A stretch of 7,753 nt of DNA from an uncultured bacterium (lineage in GTDB: Bacteria; Patescibacteriota; Minisyncoccia; Phycocordibacterales; CAIZIN01): the NCBI GenBank assembly GCA_903933085.1, contig CAIZIN010000041.1, positions 1 to 7,753 on the forward strand, in the 5' to 3' direction. The notes beneath the pieces were generated by a model that saw nothing but the letters and a program-made list of their open reading frames with translations, ran no database searches and was not told where the DNA came from. This document shows positions 1-5,557 of the stretch, in pieces; positions within the stretch are counted from its first letter, which is position 1, and every line of letters begins with the position of its first letter. Position numbers and translations under genes: made by a program.

Positions 1-122
1 CTATTATTATTAATAAACCATTGAATACAATTTTAACACAAGTATTTTAAAAATAAACTACCAGCTTGAAGCTTGTAATTTATGAAATGACTAATGCGAC
101 AGGATGATAACAATGACGTCCT

Positions 123-250
123 CCCCGGACTTCACTTCGCTCCGCCCGAGGTTTCCTTTTCATCGTGCTACACAAAAGGAATACCCCATTCATCCCCGCT
201 CTCCAGTGTTTAAATCCAGTCCGTAAACCGGGCGGGGTTTCCTGGGGATA
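123..250. ncRNA. GC-rich foldable region, candidate structured RNA or repeat
   Basis: This GC-rich island sits in AT-rich DNA. Seen in the sequence are successive stems: 123-128 with 146-151, 150-160 with 174-185 (eleven pairs, one bulge, 13-nt loop), and a nested domain of 184-187/244-247, 194-199/232-237 and 208-212/224-228. Base 185 and its neighbours are used by two of these, so they are partly alternative. The first stem closes fully only on the minus strand, where the odd pair becomes U-G; on the plus strand it is C-A. That weakly favours a minus-strand RNA. The plus strand, however, runs straight into the terminator hairpin at 252-291 with its T8 tail. I do not recognise an RNA family. 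A dispersed repeat or a dead mobile-element end would look similar. Bases 1-122 are AT-rich, with nothing I can support. Confidence 0.35.
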
Positions 251-251
251 G

Positions 252-291
252 AAAAAATACGGTTTTCGTAAAGACGAAAACCATATTTTTT
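252..291. terminator. Bidirectional intrinsic terminator
   Basis: The hairpin pairs 252-269 with 274-291 around an AAAG loop, with a single C-A mismatch at 260/283. The core arms are ggttttcgt and acgaaaacc. A run of eight T (286-293) follows on the plus strand and six T (from 257-252) on the minus strand, so it can stop transcription either way. It begins 14 bases past the stop codon of the DUF1566 gene and is the natural end of that transcript. Confidence 0.8.
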
Positions 292-305
292 TTATTTATC
301 TGAAA

Positions 306-791
306 CTAAACTTCTCGAACACATTGCACGGTGTTCTTTCTACTACTATCGGTACCCTTAAAAATTCTGTCTGCGACATATTTTGCATTAAAGCTCCATG
401 ATCCATCATATCTATCATTAAAATGTTCTACATAAACCAATTCCTTGTCAGTGCCTTCTGTGCTTGACCAGTAAAATTTATCTACAGAAAGACCAACACT
501 CTCAATATATTCCTTAATTTTATCTTCCTTTCCGTAACTTGTTAATTGTTCTTCTTTCTGAATTACCAAAATAGGCTTACCGAGTTCTCTAAACTCCTCT
601 GCAGTAGGTAATCTAAATCTTTTTTCATTTGATTTTAATCCAAGATTTAATCGATCTAAATTCCCAGATATTTCAGTCCACTGCATTTCACCTAAGTCTG
701 GTCCCATTTCCAATTTTTGACCATTTATCTCAATTATCTTTGTTGGTTCCTCTCCTGTTTTTGTAACATCCTTTGGTGCTCCTTCTGACAT
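306..791 (-). CDS. DUF1566/Lcl C-terminal-domain-like protein
   Basis: This 161-residue protein has no signal peptide or membrane segment, so it is probably cytoplasmic. The second half shows hallmarks of the Lcl_C/DUF1566 domain, a C-type-lectin/FGE-sulfatase-like fold: RLPTAEEF at 60-67, YWSST at 107-111 and a terminal VQCVREV at 155-161. The N-terminal 55 residues are polar and unassigned. Family members are often binding modules; the ligand here is unknown. ATG at 791 is the only sensible start and has no Shine-Dalgarno site. A TATAAT box lies 32 bp upstream, with a run of ten G in its promoter spacer. Two related hairpins bracket the gene (252-291 and 857-889), so it is probably its own transcription unit. 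This fold is also used by targets of diversity-generating retroelements, but no reverse transcriptase or template repeat is in the window. The stop is TAG. The gene is confident; the domain call is moderate. Confidence 0.75.
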   Translation of the reverse strand: MSEGAPKDVTKTGEEPTKIIEINGQKLEMGPDLGEMQWTEISGNLDRLNLGLKSNEKRFRLPTAEEFRELGKPILVIQKEEQLTSYGKEDKIKEYIESVGLSVDKFYWSSTEGTDKELVYVEHFNDRYDGSWSFNAKYVADRIFKGTDSSRKNTVQCVREV

Positions 792-823
792 AATATTTAA
801 TATTTTAAATTTCTAATTAACTA

Positions 824-852
824 ATTATATTACCCCCCCCCCAGAAATGCAA
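824..852 (-). promoter_or_regulatory. Candidate promoter with G10 tract in the spacer
   Basis: On the minus strand TTGCAT (852-847) is followed by exactly 17 bases and a perfect TATAAT (829-824). The spacer is TTCT, ten G (842-833), then TAA. The -35 box is weak (TTG matches only), but spacing and -10 are ideal. The -10 lies 32 bp before the DUF1566 start codon. Slippage in the G tract would change the spacer length and hence promoter strength. Confidence 0.5.
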
Positions 853-856
853 GGCA

Positions 857-889
857 AAAGGCGGTTTTCACGAAGCGAAAACCGCCTTT
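857..889 (-). terminator. Intrinsic terminator after the small membrane protein gene
   Basis: A 13-bp perfect stem pairs 857-869 (aaaggcggttttc) with 877-889 (gaaaaccgccttt) around a 7-base loop. It lies about 20 bases past the TAG stop of the gene ending at 909. On the minus strand the stem ends in TTT followed by TGCCTTGC, a short U tail. The core arms match those of the hairpin at 252-291. Confidence 0.75.
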
Positions 890-908
890 ATGTTGTTTGT
901 TATTCTTT

Positions 909-1214
909 CTAAATCATCACCTGTCCTCTAAAAAATAGACCGAACTTATACATTACAATCGAGAAAAATCCGTAAACAATTAAAGACAGCACTACACCTA
1001 AAATAATAATCCACCTCTGTGTACCTTTTTTTATTTCTTGCCTAATCTTATAAATAAAAAGTATTGCGACAATAATCAATGAAAGACTAAGAATATATAA
1101 ATTTTGAATAAACATAAACACAACAGCGGCAAGAGGAATAAATAAAAATTCCGCTCCTGGAATGAATATTGCATCATTTAATACATTAATTTTTTTATTC
1201 ATATTTATCTGCAT
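909..1214 (-). CDS. Small membrane protein, function unknown
   Basis: This 101-residue hydrophobic protein has three predicted membrane segments, about 16-37, 39-56 and 67-90. They are joined by a basic, probably cytoplasmic loop (KIRQEIKKGTQR, about 56-67). No catalytic or binding motif is visible and I do not recognise a family. ATG at 1214 is the longest start; a second ATG at 1202 (MNKKINV) is equally plausible, and neither has a Shine-Dalgarno site. The start lies 39 bases downstream of the thioredoxin gene's stop, so the two are probably cotranscribed. A strong terminator at 857-889 closes the unit. Position after the thioredoxin and CcdA-like genes hints at the same envelope process, but that is inference from context only. 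Confidence 0.65.
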   Translation of the reverse strand: MQINMNKKINVLNDAIFIPGAEFLFIPLAAVVFMFIQNLYILSLSLIIVAILFIYKIRQEIKKGTQRWIIILGVVLSLIVYGFFSIVMYKFGLFFRGQVMI

Positions 1215-1227
1215 TTATTCTTAATTA

Positions 1228-1248
1228 CTAATTCTTAAATCTTAATTC
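1228..1248. repeat. 21-bp AT-rich intergenic word, copy 1
   Basis: This is identical, in inverted orientation, to 6882-6902 (core taattcttaaatcttaatt). Both copies lie between genes. Imperfect relatives occur around 1645-1680 and 795-830. It looks like a dispersed intergenic filler rather than a gene part. Confidence 0.7.
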
Positions 1249-1253
1249 TGCCG

Positions 1254-1637
1254 CTACTGCGGTAGCTCACATCCACTCAACTCCGCCAACTTTTCAAAAC
1301 TTTGCTTACCTTCAAGTTTTGTTCCATCCTCTTTCATCCATGTTGGGAAACCCTCAATCCCCTTTTCTGTACAGATTTTTGTGTTTTCTGGACACTCAAC
1401 ATAATTTACATATTTAAACGCACTTCCAAATTCTTTTTTCTGATCCTGACAATGTGAGCACCAAATAGCTCCATACATTGTAACTTTTTTCTCAGCTAAA
1501 CACTGAGCAAAGCCATCGTACTTACTTGGACCAGTATCAACAACTCCACCTTGTGGAACCTTATTATTTAACGCATACCAAAAAAACCCTCCCACGATCA
1601 CCAACGTTATTATTACCCAAGTAAGTGTTTGTTTCAT
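1254..1637 (-). CDS. Membrane-anchored VKOR-type thioredoxin domain protein
   Basis: This thiol-disulfide oxidoreductase faces outward. Residues 5-23 form an N-terminal signal anchor, followed by a short linker and a thioredoxin fold. The active site is WCSHC (C60, C63), with the cis-proline in GFPTW (P98). The signature MYGAIWCSHCQDQKKEFG, then YVEC, a second cysteine, GIEGFPTW and LAELSGC, closely resembles the thioredoxin domain fused to VKOR in cyanobacteria and plants. Besides the active pair there are C46, C82, C89 and C123; C82/C89 match the extra pair of that family. At 127 residues it is one anchored domain, with no VKOR part. The start ATG at 1637 has no Shine-Dalgarno site. The CcdA-like gene upstream in the same direction is its likely electron donor or partner. 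Direction of flow (reductase or oxidase) cannot be read from sequence. Confidence 0.88.
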   Translation of the reverse strand: MKQTLTWVIITLVIVGGFFWYALNNKVPQGGVVDTGPSKYDGFAQCLAEKKVTMYGAIWCSHCQDQKKEFGSAFKYVNYVECPENTKICTEKGIEGFPTWMKEDGTKLEGKQSFEKLAELSGCELPQ

Positions 1638-1728
1638 ATGTGTAGAATTTTAAATCTTAAATTTCAAATTTTAAATTAATTTACAAATGCTTAAATTTGC
1701 ATCCGCATTTAGCTGCAGGAGCGAAACT

Positions 1729-1840
1729 GTATTTTTTCCGAGCATTTGGAGCTGAAAAGCATGGTCTTTTTGTAGCCAAAAAGTTTTCAGCGAAACCGAA
1801 GCGAGGAGCGGCAGGGCGACGGAGCGGTCGGAAAAAATAC
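1729..1840. repeat. Nested palindromic element after a stop codon
   Basis: Outer 13-bp perfect arms are 1729-1741 (gtattttttccga) and 1828-1840 (tcggaaaaaatac). Inside are 8-bp arms at 1751-1758 (gctgaaaa) and 1784-1791 (ttttcagc). Inside those is a 7-bp stem at 1766-1772/1777-1783 with a TAGC loop. The right part (1790-1827) is GC-rich, unlike its surroundings. The element starts ten bases past the TAG stop of the gene ending at 1850 and fills most of the 212-bp gap before the thioredoxin gene. It has no T tail, so it is not a simple terminator. A REP- or MITE-like repeat is the likeliest reading. A 64-codon open frame across it (1671-1865, minus) shows no protein features. Confidence 0.6.
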
Positions 1841-1849
1841 TGTTGAGCG

Positions 1850-2353
1850 CTATTCTTTGCAACAATCCACCATCTTATCCATGATATCTGTAAGCGTCCA
1901 AGGCTTTTCTTCCTCAGCTATTCCTCTCACTTCACTCAAATCTATCAGCTTTAAACGTAAAGCCCAAAAGATAGAAAAGAGTTTGTGAGCCCGTCCATAC
2001 ATCTCTTTAGCTTCTTCCTTCTTCCCATCTGAAAATAGCTTAGTGCCCACCTCTATGAGGCGCATGGTGGCTGAAAGAAGATGTTTACATGTACACCAAG
2101 TCTCGCCTTCATTCTTTTCAATCATCTTTGCAAGTAAAGTCTTTCGCATTTCTCGAATTTCATCCAAAGTACCAAAATATTCATCTTTTCCTGTCTTTAG
2201 CCCAGTGAAGCAAAGATGCTCTTCAAGGGAAATCAAATTCATAATAGCAATAGCCAAATCTTCCTCCATTGAAAGATCAATTGGGCCACCTTTTTTTAGC
2301 TCATTAATTCTAGCTACTAAATCCTCCATTTTTATTGGTTCTTTTTGGGTCAT
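1850..2353 (-). CDS. Helical cysteine-containing protein, function unknown
   Basis: This 167-residue soluble protein is predicted to be almost all alpha-helical, with no signal peptide or membrane segment. Visible features are an acidic N-terminal half (DLSMEEDLAIAIMNLISLEEHL, residues about 26-47), a C-x-C pair (C87, C89), a lone C48 and a terminal CC (C164, C165). The pattern of helices rich in E, H and K would suit a bundle, but I recognise no family. It lies between the CcdA-like and thioredoxin genes on the same strand, 86 bases after the first and 212 before the second. A role in thiol or metal handling is therefore possible, but this is a guess from context. ATG at 2353 has no Shine-Dalgarno site; a 14-bp tandem repeat occupies its upstream region. 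The stop is TAG. Confidence 0.75.
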   Translation of the reverse strand: MTQKEPIKMEDLVARINELKKGGPIDLSMEEDLAIAIMNLISLEEHLCFTGLKTGKDEYFGTLDEIREMRKTLLAKMIEKNEGETWCTCKHLLSATMRLIEVGTKLFSDGKKEEAKEMYGRAHKLFSIFWALRLKLIDLSEVRGIAEEEKPWTLTDIMDKMVDCCKE

Positions 2354-2358
2354 GTTTC

Positions 2359-2386
2359 AAATGTAAAGTTAAAAATGTAAAGTTAA
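2359..2386. repeat. 14-bp tandem duplication
   Basis: The unit aaatgtaaagttaa occurs twice in perfect head-to-tail order, with four more bases of a third copy. It lies 6 bp upstream of the start of the helical protein gene, where the 5' untranslated region would be. Copy number could vary by slippage. Confidence 0.8.
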
Positions 2387-2410
2387 AAATTAAATCACTT
2401 TTAACCCTAA

Positions 2411-2429
2411 AAGTATAGCAAATATACTT
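2411..2429 (-). promoter_or_regulatory. Extended -10-like box inside a small hairpin
   Basis: On the minus strand TGCTATACT (2420-2412) matches an extended -10 element, 58 bp before the start codon at 2353. The same bases form a 7-bp inverted repeat, aagtata (2411-2417) and tatactt (2423-2429), with a 5-base loop. It lies just after the CcdA-like gene. It could be an internal promoter or a weak processing hairpin; no clear -35 box is seen. Confidence 0.3.
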
Positions 2430-2439
2430 CAATTAGTCC

Positions 2440-3111
2440 CTAGATGAAGAACATGAGTAATCCTAGGGAAATTAACACTATGTTAATAATCAATCTGGAC
2501 TTTTTGGTTCCATCCTTTCTCATACTATCGATTTTACCGGCAACTTTCTTATTTGTAGCAAAAAGCAAAGCAAGAATTAGAGGAAGAACGAAAACGAAGT
2601 TGTACCAAACTAAATACCCAAAGCCAGACCAGAAACTCGCATTATCATGTAATAAACCAAGAACAAAAATGTATGGTCCACCAGTACAAGGAAATTCAAA
2701 CATTCCAACCATCACCCCCATAAAGAGCGCAGCAAAAACTGACGCCTTATTTATGTATTTGGCAATTTTATGATGAGCAGATTTTGGTATAGCAAGTTTG
2801 ATTGGGAAATTTGGAATATATAAATCTAAGATATCAACAGTAGCGAAAACAATCATAACCAGCGCGCCAAATCTTGCTAGACCGTTTGTAACGTTGAAAA
2901 AAGAAAGTACTTGCAAGACACCTACACCAATCAAAATATATGTGATTGCTATTCCTAAAATATACAGTGAACCTGTAATTAACACAGACTTTCTGTCCCT
3001 ACCAATACTAAAAAGAAAAGCGATAGTTAGAAATAGTATCGAAAAAGCACATGGATTAATACTATCCAGTAACGCCGCAAGAGTTATCACACCAAATGTT
3101 AAATGTTCCAT
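2440..3111 (-). CDS. CcdA/DsbD-type transmembrane thiol transporter
   Basis: This integral membrane protein carries reducing equivalents from cytoplasmic thioredoxin to partners outside the membrane, as CcdA and the central domain of DsbD do. At 223 residues with about six membrane segments it fits the short CcdA class. The two reactive cysteines sit in the expected motifs 121 residues apart: NPCAFS (C21) in the first helix and FPCTGGPY (C142) in the fourth. The start ATG at 3111 has only a weak AGGA at close spacing. It is the first gene of the likely redox cluster: a helical cysteine protein follows after 86 bases, then an exported thioredoxin that is the obvious acceptor. No cytochrome c maturation gene is seen, so a role in disulfide reduction or isomerisation is more likely than heme attachment. 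The stop is TAG. Confidence 0.88.
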   Translation of the reverse strand: MEHLTFGVITLAALLDSINPCAFSILFLTIAFLFSIGRDRKSVLITGSLYILGIAITYILIGVGVLQVLSFFNVTNGLARFGALVMIVFATVDILDLYIPNFPIKLAIPKSAHHKIAKYINKASVFAALFMGVMVGMFEFPCTGGPYIFVLGLLHDNASFWSGFGYLVWYNFVFVLPLILALLFATNKKVAGKIDSMRKDGTKKSRLIINIVLISLGLLMFFI

Positions 3112-3198
3112 TTATCCTACTAAGTTTTTATTTATTAAAAAGTTATTCATCTCATTCTTTATTATCATTTATAATTGTATTGTACATATATATCATTA

Positions 3199-3207
3199 TT
3201 TATACCA
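3199..3207 (-). promoter_or_regulatory. Possible extended -10 promoter for the redox cluster
   Basis: TGGTATAAA on the minus strand (3207-3199) fits an extended -10 element, 87 bp before the CcdA-like start codon. No convincing -35 box is seen, and the region is so AT-rich that chance matches are common. Confidence 0.25.
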
Positions 3208-3227
3208 GAGAAACAATAACTTTTTCT

Positions 3228-3319
3228 GCATTATGCAACAATCCCACACATCGTTCACAGACTGCAAATCAACTTTCTTACCTAAACTATACTATTTACA
3301 CAAGTATATTGCATAATGC
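3228..3319. repeat. 11-bp inverted repeat, 70 bp apart
   Basis: gcattatgcaa (3228-3238) and ttgcataatgc (3309-3319) are perfect reverse complements in the gap upstream of the CcdA-like gene. They could be paired operator sites or the ends of a small insertion. Nothing recognisable lies between them, and no target duplication is obvious. Confidence 0.45.
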
Positions 3320-3378
3320 GTAAATAAAAATTTTGGAGGATGAATTATAGTATTAATTTAAATCACCAGCACACACAT

Positions 3379-3450
3379 TGTCATCCTTGCGAATGCGAGA
3401 ATCTACGAATTAATTCTGCCGACTGGATTCCGGCCTCCGCCGGAATGACA
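3379..3450. repeat. REP-like palindromic element
   Basis: Terminal arms TGTCAT (3379-3384) and ATGACA (3445-3450) enclose three hairpins or palindromes: cttgc/gcgag (3386-3399), gaattaattc (3407-3416), and attccggc/gccggaat (3427-3446) with a CTCC loop. The 'GTCATTCCGGC...GCCGGAAT' pattern is a common form of dispersed extragenic palindrome in bacteria. It lies 30 bases past the stop of the aminopeptidase gene and lacks a T tail. The rest of the 3112-3480 gap holds the inverted repeat and -10-like box listed separately, and no gene. Confidence 0.7.
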
Positions 3451-3480
3451 GAAGTGAAAGCTAGAGCCTAGTACCTAACA

Positions 3481-4719
3481 CTACACCCTAAACTCCCCAT
3501 TCTTATAAATAACCTTTTCTTTTCCTCCGTGCAAATAGGCTGTAACTGTTCTTTCTGTTGTTGAAATTATGTCAGTATGAACTGAAGAGTCATTGAAACC
3601 TAACTCTTCCCATTCCTCTTTTGTGACTCCGCTTGGACTTCCTAAATAACAATCGTGATATGAGCTTCCCAATGCTATATGTGTATTTCCTTGTGGTCCA
3701 CCCATATTTTCATCAAAAAGAGTTTCAGCCATAAATTTAGTAATTCTTGAAAACCTTTTATCCGTAAGTGAAAATTCTCCTACTTTGTTTGCATTTTCTG
3801 TAGCAATCATATCTTTCAACACTTTCTCATTTTTTTTCGCTTTACTTTTTATCACTTTTCCGTCTTTAAACTCTAATTCGATGCCTTCAATTAAATTTCC
3901 ATATCGATAAAGAGGCTGATTAAATTTAATTGTCCCATTTGTTCCTCGCCAATCAGGTGAAGTAAATAATTCAAAACTTGGGACATTCCTTCCGCTTCCG
4001 CCAACCCATTTTCTATTTTTTCCCAGAGAAATCCAAAGATCTACATCGGGCCCTTCAACATGTAATTTATCAATAGGGAGCTTATTCATTTTCTTTTCTA
4101 CCTCAGCCATTTGCTTGTACACTTCTTTCCATTTCTTTATTGGATCTACTTCATCTAAAAAGCATGCTTTGATTATTTGATTCCAATACTCTTTTTCAGT
4201 TAGTTTTGCTTCTTTAGCCATTGCTTCTGTGCCAAATAGGGCCAGCGTCCAAGTAAACTTTCCAGCATTTTCTTTTTCTCTGCGCCATTCTTGGCCAGGC
4301 TTGAATGCTTTTCCTCGCATCATCATTTTTTTAGAATCAACACCCTTAAGCGCATGCTTATTTGTCTCACTAATTATATAAATAGAATGGTCCATTTCTT
4401 CAACTAAACCCTTTTGGTATTTTGCAGGGAAAAATTCTAATTGCTCTTTTGTAGCATTTTCATAGAAAAATTTTGAGGTATTATCATTTTCAGAATACGT
4501 ATCTAGGCTATAATTTGAGATCACATTTCCACCTTTTCGCCATATAGCTTTCAAAAGTTCAACATAAAGCGGACGTGCTGATTCGCCTACTTGCACAAGC
4601 ACAGTATCACCTTTCTTAATCCCCTTCCCGCTATTTAAAGCAAAATTAACAAGAACATCTGCGTACTTTTCTAGTATTTTTTGATTTGGTATGTAGGCCA
4701 TAAGAGTTGATTTTAACAT
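3481..4719 (-). CDS. M29-family metallo-aminopeptidase
   Basis: This cytoplasmic two-metal aminopeptidase removes N-terminal residues from peptides, like Thermus aminopeptidase T and staphylococcal AmpS. Its 412 residues match the family length. The N-terminal domain opens with ILEKYADVLVNFALNSGKGI. The C-terminal part carries the catalytic set: E250 in VPSFELFTSPDW, E337 in LFDEN, H347 in NTHIALG, Y354 in SSYHD and H381-x-D383 in VHTDII. The protein ends with the typical VIYKNGEF. All key residues look intact. Two starts are possible, ATG at 4719 or ATG at 4701 (MAYIPNQ), with no Shine-Dalgarno site at either. The second fits family N-termini slightly better. A TAAAAT box 9 bp before 4719 would suit a leaderless mRNA from the first. 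The HNH-like gene's terminator separates it from upstream. The stop is TAG. Confidence 0.92.
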   Translation of the reverse strand: MLKSTLMAYIPNQKILEKYADVLVNFALNSGKGIKKGDTVLVQVGESARPLYVELLKAIWRKGGNVISNYSLDTYSENDNTSKFFYENATKEQLEFFPAKYQKGLVEEMDHSIYIISETNKHALKGVDSKKMMMRGKAFKPGQEWRREKENAGKFTWTLALFGTEAMAKEAKLTEKEYWNQIIKACFLDEVDPIKKWKEVYKQMAEVEKKMNKLPIDKLHVEGPDVDLWISLGKNRKWVGGSGRNVPSFELFTSPDWRGTNGTIKFNQPLYRYGNLIEGIELEFKDGKVIKSKAKKNEKVLKDMIATENANKVGEFSLTDKRFSRITKFMAETLFDENMGGPQGNTHIALGSSYHDCYLGSPSGVTKEEWEELGFNDSSVHTDIISTTERTVTAYLHGGKEKVIYKNGEFRV

Positions 4720-4738
4720 AATAATTCTATTTTACTAT

Positions 4739-4772
4739 AAAAAATCACGAAAGCTTTATAGGCTTTCGTGAT
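4739..4772 (-). terminator. Intrinsic terminator after the HNH-like gene
   Basis: An 11-bp perfect stem pairs atcacgaaagc (4744-4754) with gctttcgtgat (4762-4772) around a 7-base loop. On the minus strand it is followed by a T run (4743-4739). It lies 16 bases past the TAG stop at 4789 and just before the aminopeptidase start, so the aminopeptidase needs its own promoter. Confidence 0.85.
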
Positions 4773-4788
4773 ACTGATCTTTTGAAGA

Positions 4789-5511
4789 CTACTGTAAGAA
4801 GATAGGTTCATTAATTGGAAGCCACACCTTATTCAAAACTTTGACAAAACCATGTAGATGCATAAGCTTTCCATTATCATGATCAATCGCAAGTTTTTTT
4901 ATGACTGGGTATAAATATTCCAAAAAATAACAAATATCTCCGGCTTTGACTTCTTTATATCGAAGCCCTGACCACCTAGCAACGTGAAGCGTAAGAAACC
5001 TACTTGCATTTTCATAATCTTTCCGTCTTGTGACGTCTTCCAAACTCTTCATCTTACAATTGCTTTGGTGCATATATATTCGCAAAAGTGATGGATACAA
5101 TTGCCGTAAGAAACGACTAATGTGCTCCGTTTTTACGCTTTCAATATCAAATAAACTCGACCAACGAGATACAACAAAAATTAATCTGTTGTACTCAACA
5201 TGAGCGACTTTCTCGACATGTGACAAATTTTCAGGGACAGTCTTTCCTTTCTGACATCGTGGTATTCTATGATGACGATCAAAAAAATTATCCAAGAATT
5301 CGGCTTTTTCAAGCATATTCATTTTCCAAAAATTTCTGATCTCATAGTTGCTCAAATGGTCAAAATAGTATTTTTGTATTCTACCTCGACCACGATCAAC
5401 AACTGCAAAACGTGCTGGTCTATTCCAATCTATCGGAGCTGACGGATAAACAGCAAATGCATAACGTTTATTCTTTTTCCGCTGTTCTCTTCTTTTATCT
5501 CTTCTGGCCAT
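4789..5511 (-). CDS. HNH-like protein with a duplicated helical module
   Basis: This 240-residue protein is very basic at its start (MARRDKRREQRKKNKR), which suggests nucleic acid binding. An HNH-like motif follows: DRHHRIPR (H80, H81), PEN (N95) and H104 in VAHVEYN. Spacing fits a beta-beta-alpha-metal finger without zinc cysteines. Nuclease activity is plausible but not shown; divergence after PEN may mean only binding remains. Residues about 108-146 and 170-208 are two copies of one module, sharing RWSxL, V-K, I, FL, LYP at matching places, with one single-residue gap. I know no named family with this arrangement. ATG at 5511 has the only strong Shine-Dalgarno site here (AAAGGAGG, 5-base spacer). 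The gene has its own promoter candidate and a strong terminator, so it is monocistronic. The stop is TAG. Confidence 0.75.
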   Translation of the reverse strand: MARRDKRREQRKKNKRYAFAVYPSAPIDWNRPARFAVVDRGRGRIQKYYFDHLSNYEIRNFWKMNMLEKAEFLDNFFDRHHRIPRCQKGKTVPENLSHVEKVAHVEYNRLIFVVSRWSSLFDIESVKTEHISRFLRQLYPSLLRIYMHQSNCKMKSLEDVTRRKDYENASRFLTLHVARWSGLRYKEVKAGDICYFLEYLYPVIKKLAIDHDNGKLMHLHGFVKVLNKVWLPINEPIFLQ

Positions 5512-5516
5512 AAAGG

Positions 5517-5524
5517 CCTCCTTT
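5517..5524 (-). promoter_or_regulatory. Strong Shine-Dalgarno site
   Basis: AAAGGAGG on the minus strand sits five bases before the ATG at 5511. It fixes the start of the HNH-like gene and stands out because the other genes in the window have no site or only a weak one. Confidence 0.85.
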
Positions 5525-5557
5525 CTAATTGGTTTGAATCCTTCTGTATTTTGCTCT

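Noticed and set aside
60..250. tRNA, tmRNA or RNase P gene in the GC-rich island
   Set aside because: A stretch near 205-217 vaguely recalls a T-arm and another recalls RNase P, but no cloverleaf or family core could be assembled.
210..284. 25-codon frame on the minus strand starting with MVFVFTKT
   Set aside because: It begins inside the terminator hairpin and ends within the foldable region; it is too short and has no ribosome binding site.
1671..1865. 64-codon open frame on the minus strand
   Set aside because: It overlaps the end of the helical protein gene and runs through a palindromic repeat; the translation has no domain-like pattern.
2043..3323. Four open frames on the plus strand (2043-2366, 2444-2773, 2798-3316, 3096-3323)
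   Set aside because: The first three lie mostly opposite the helical protein and CcdA-like genes and have the composition of antisense shadows. The last lies in the gap but is low-complexity and has no start signal or family features.
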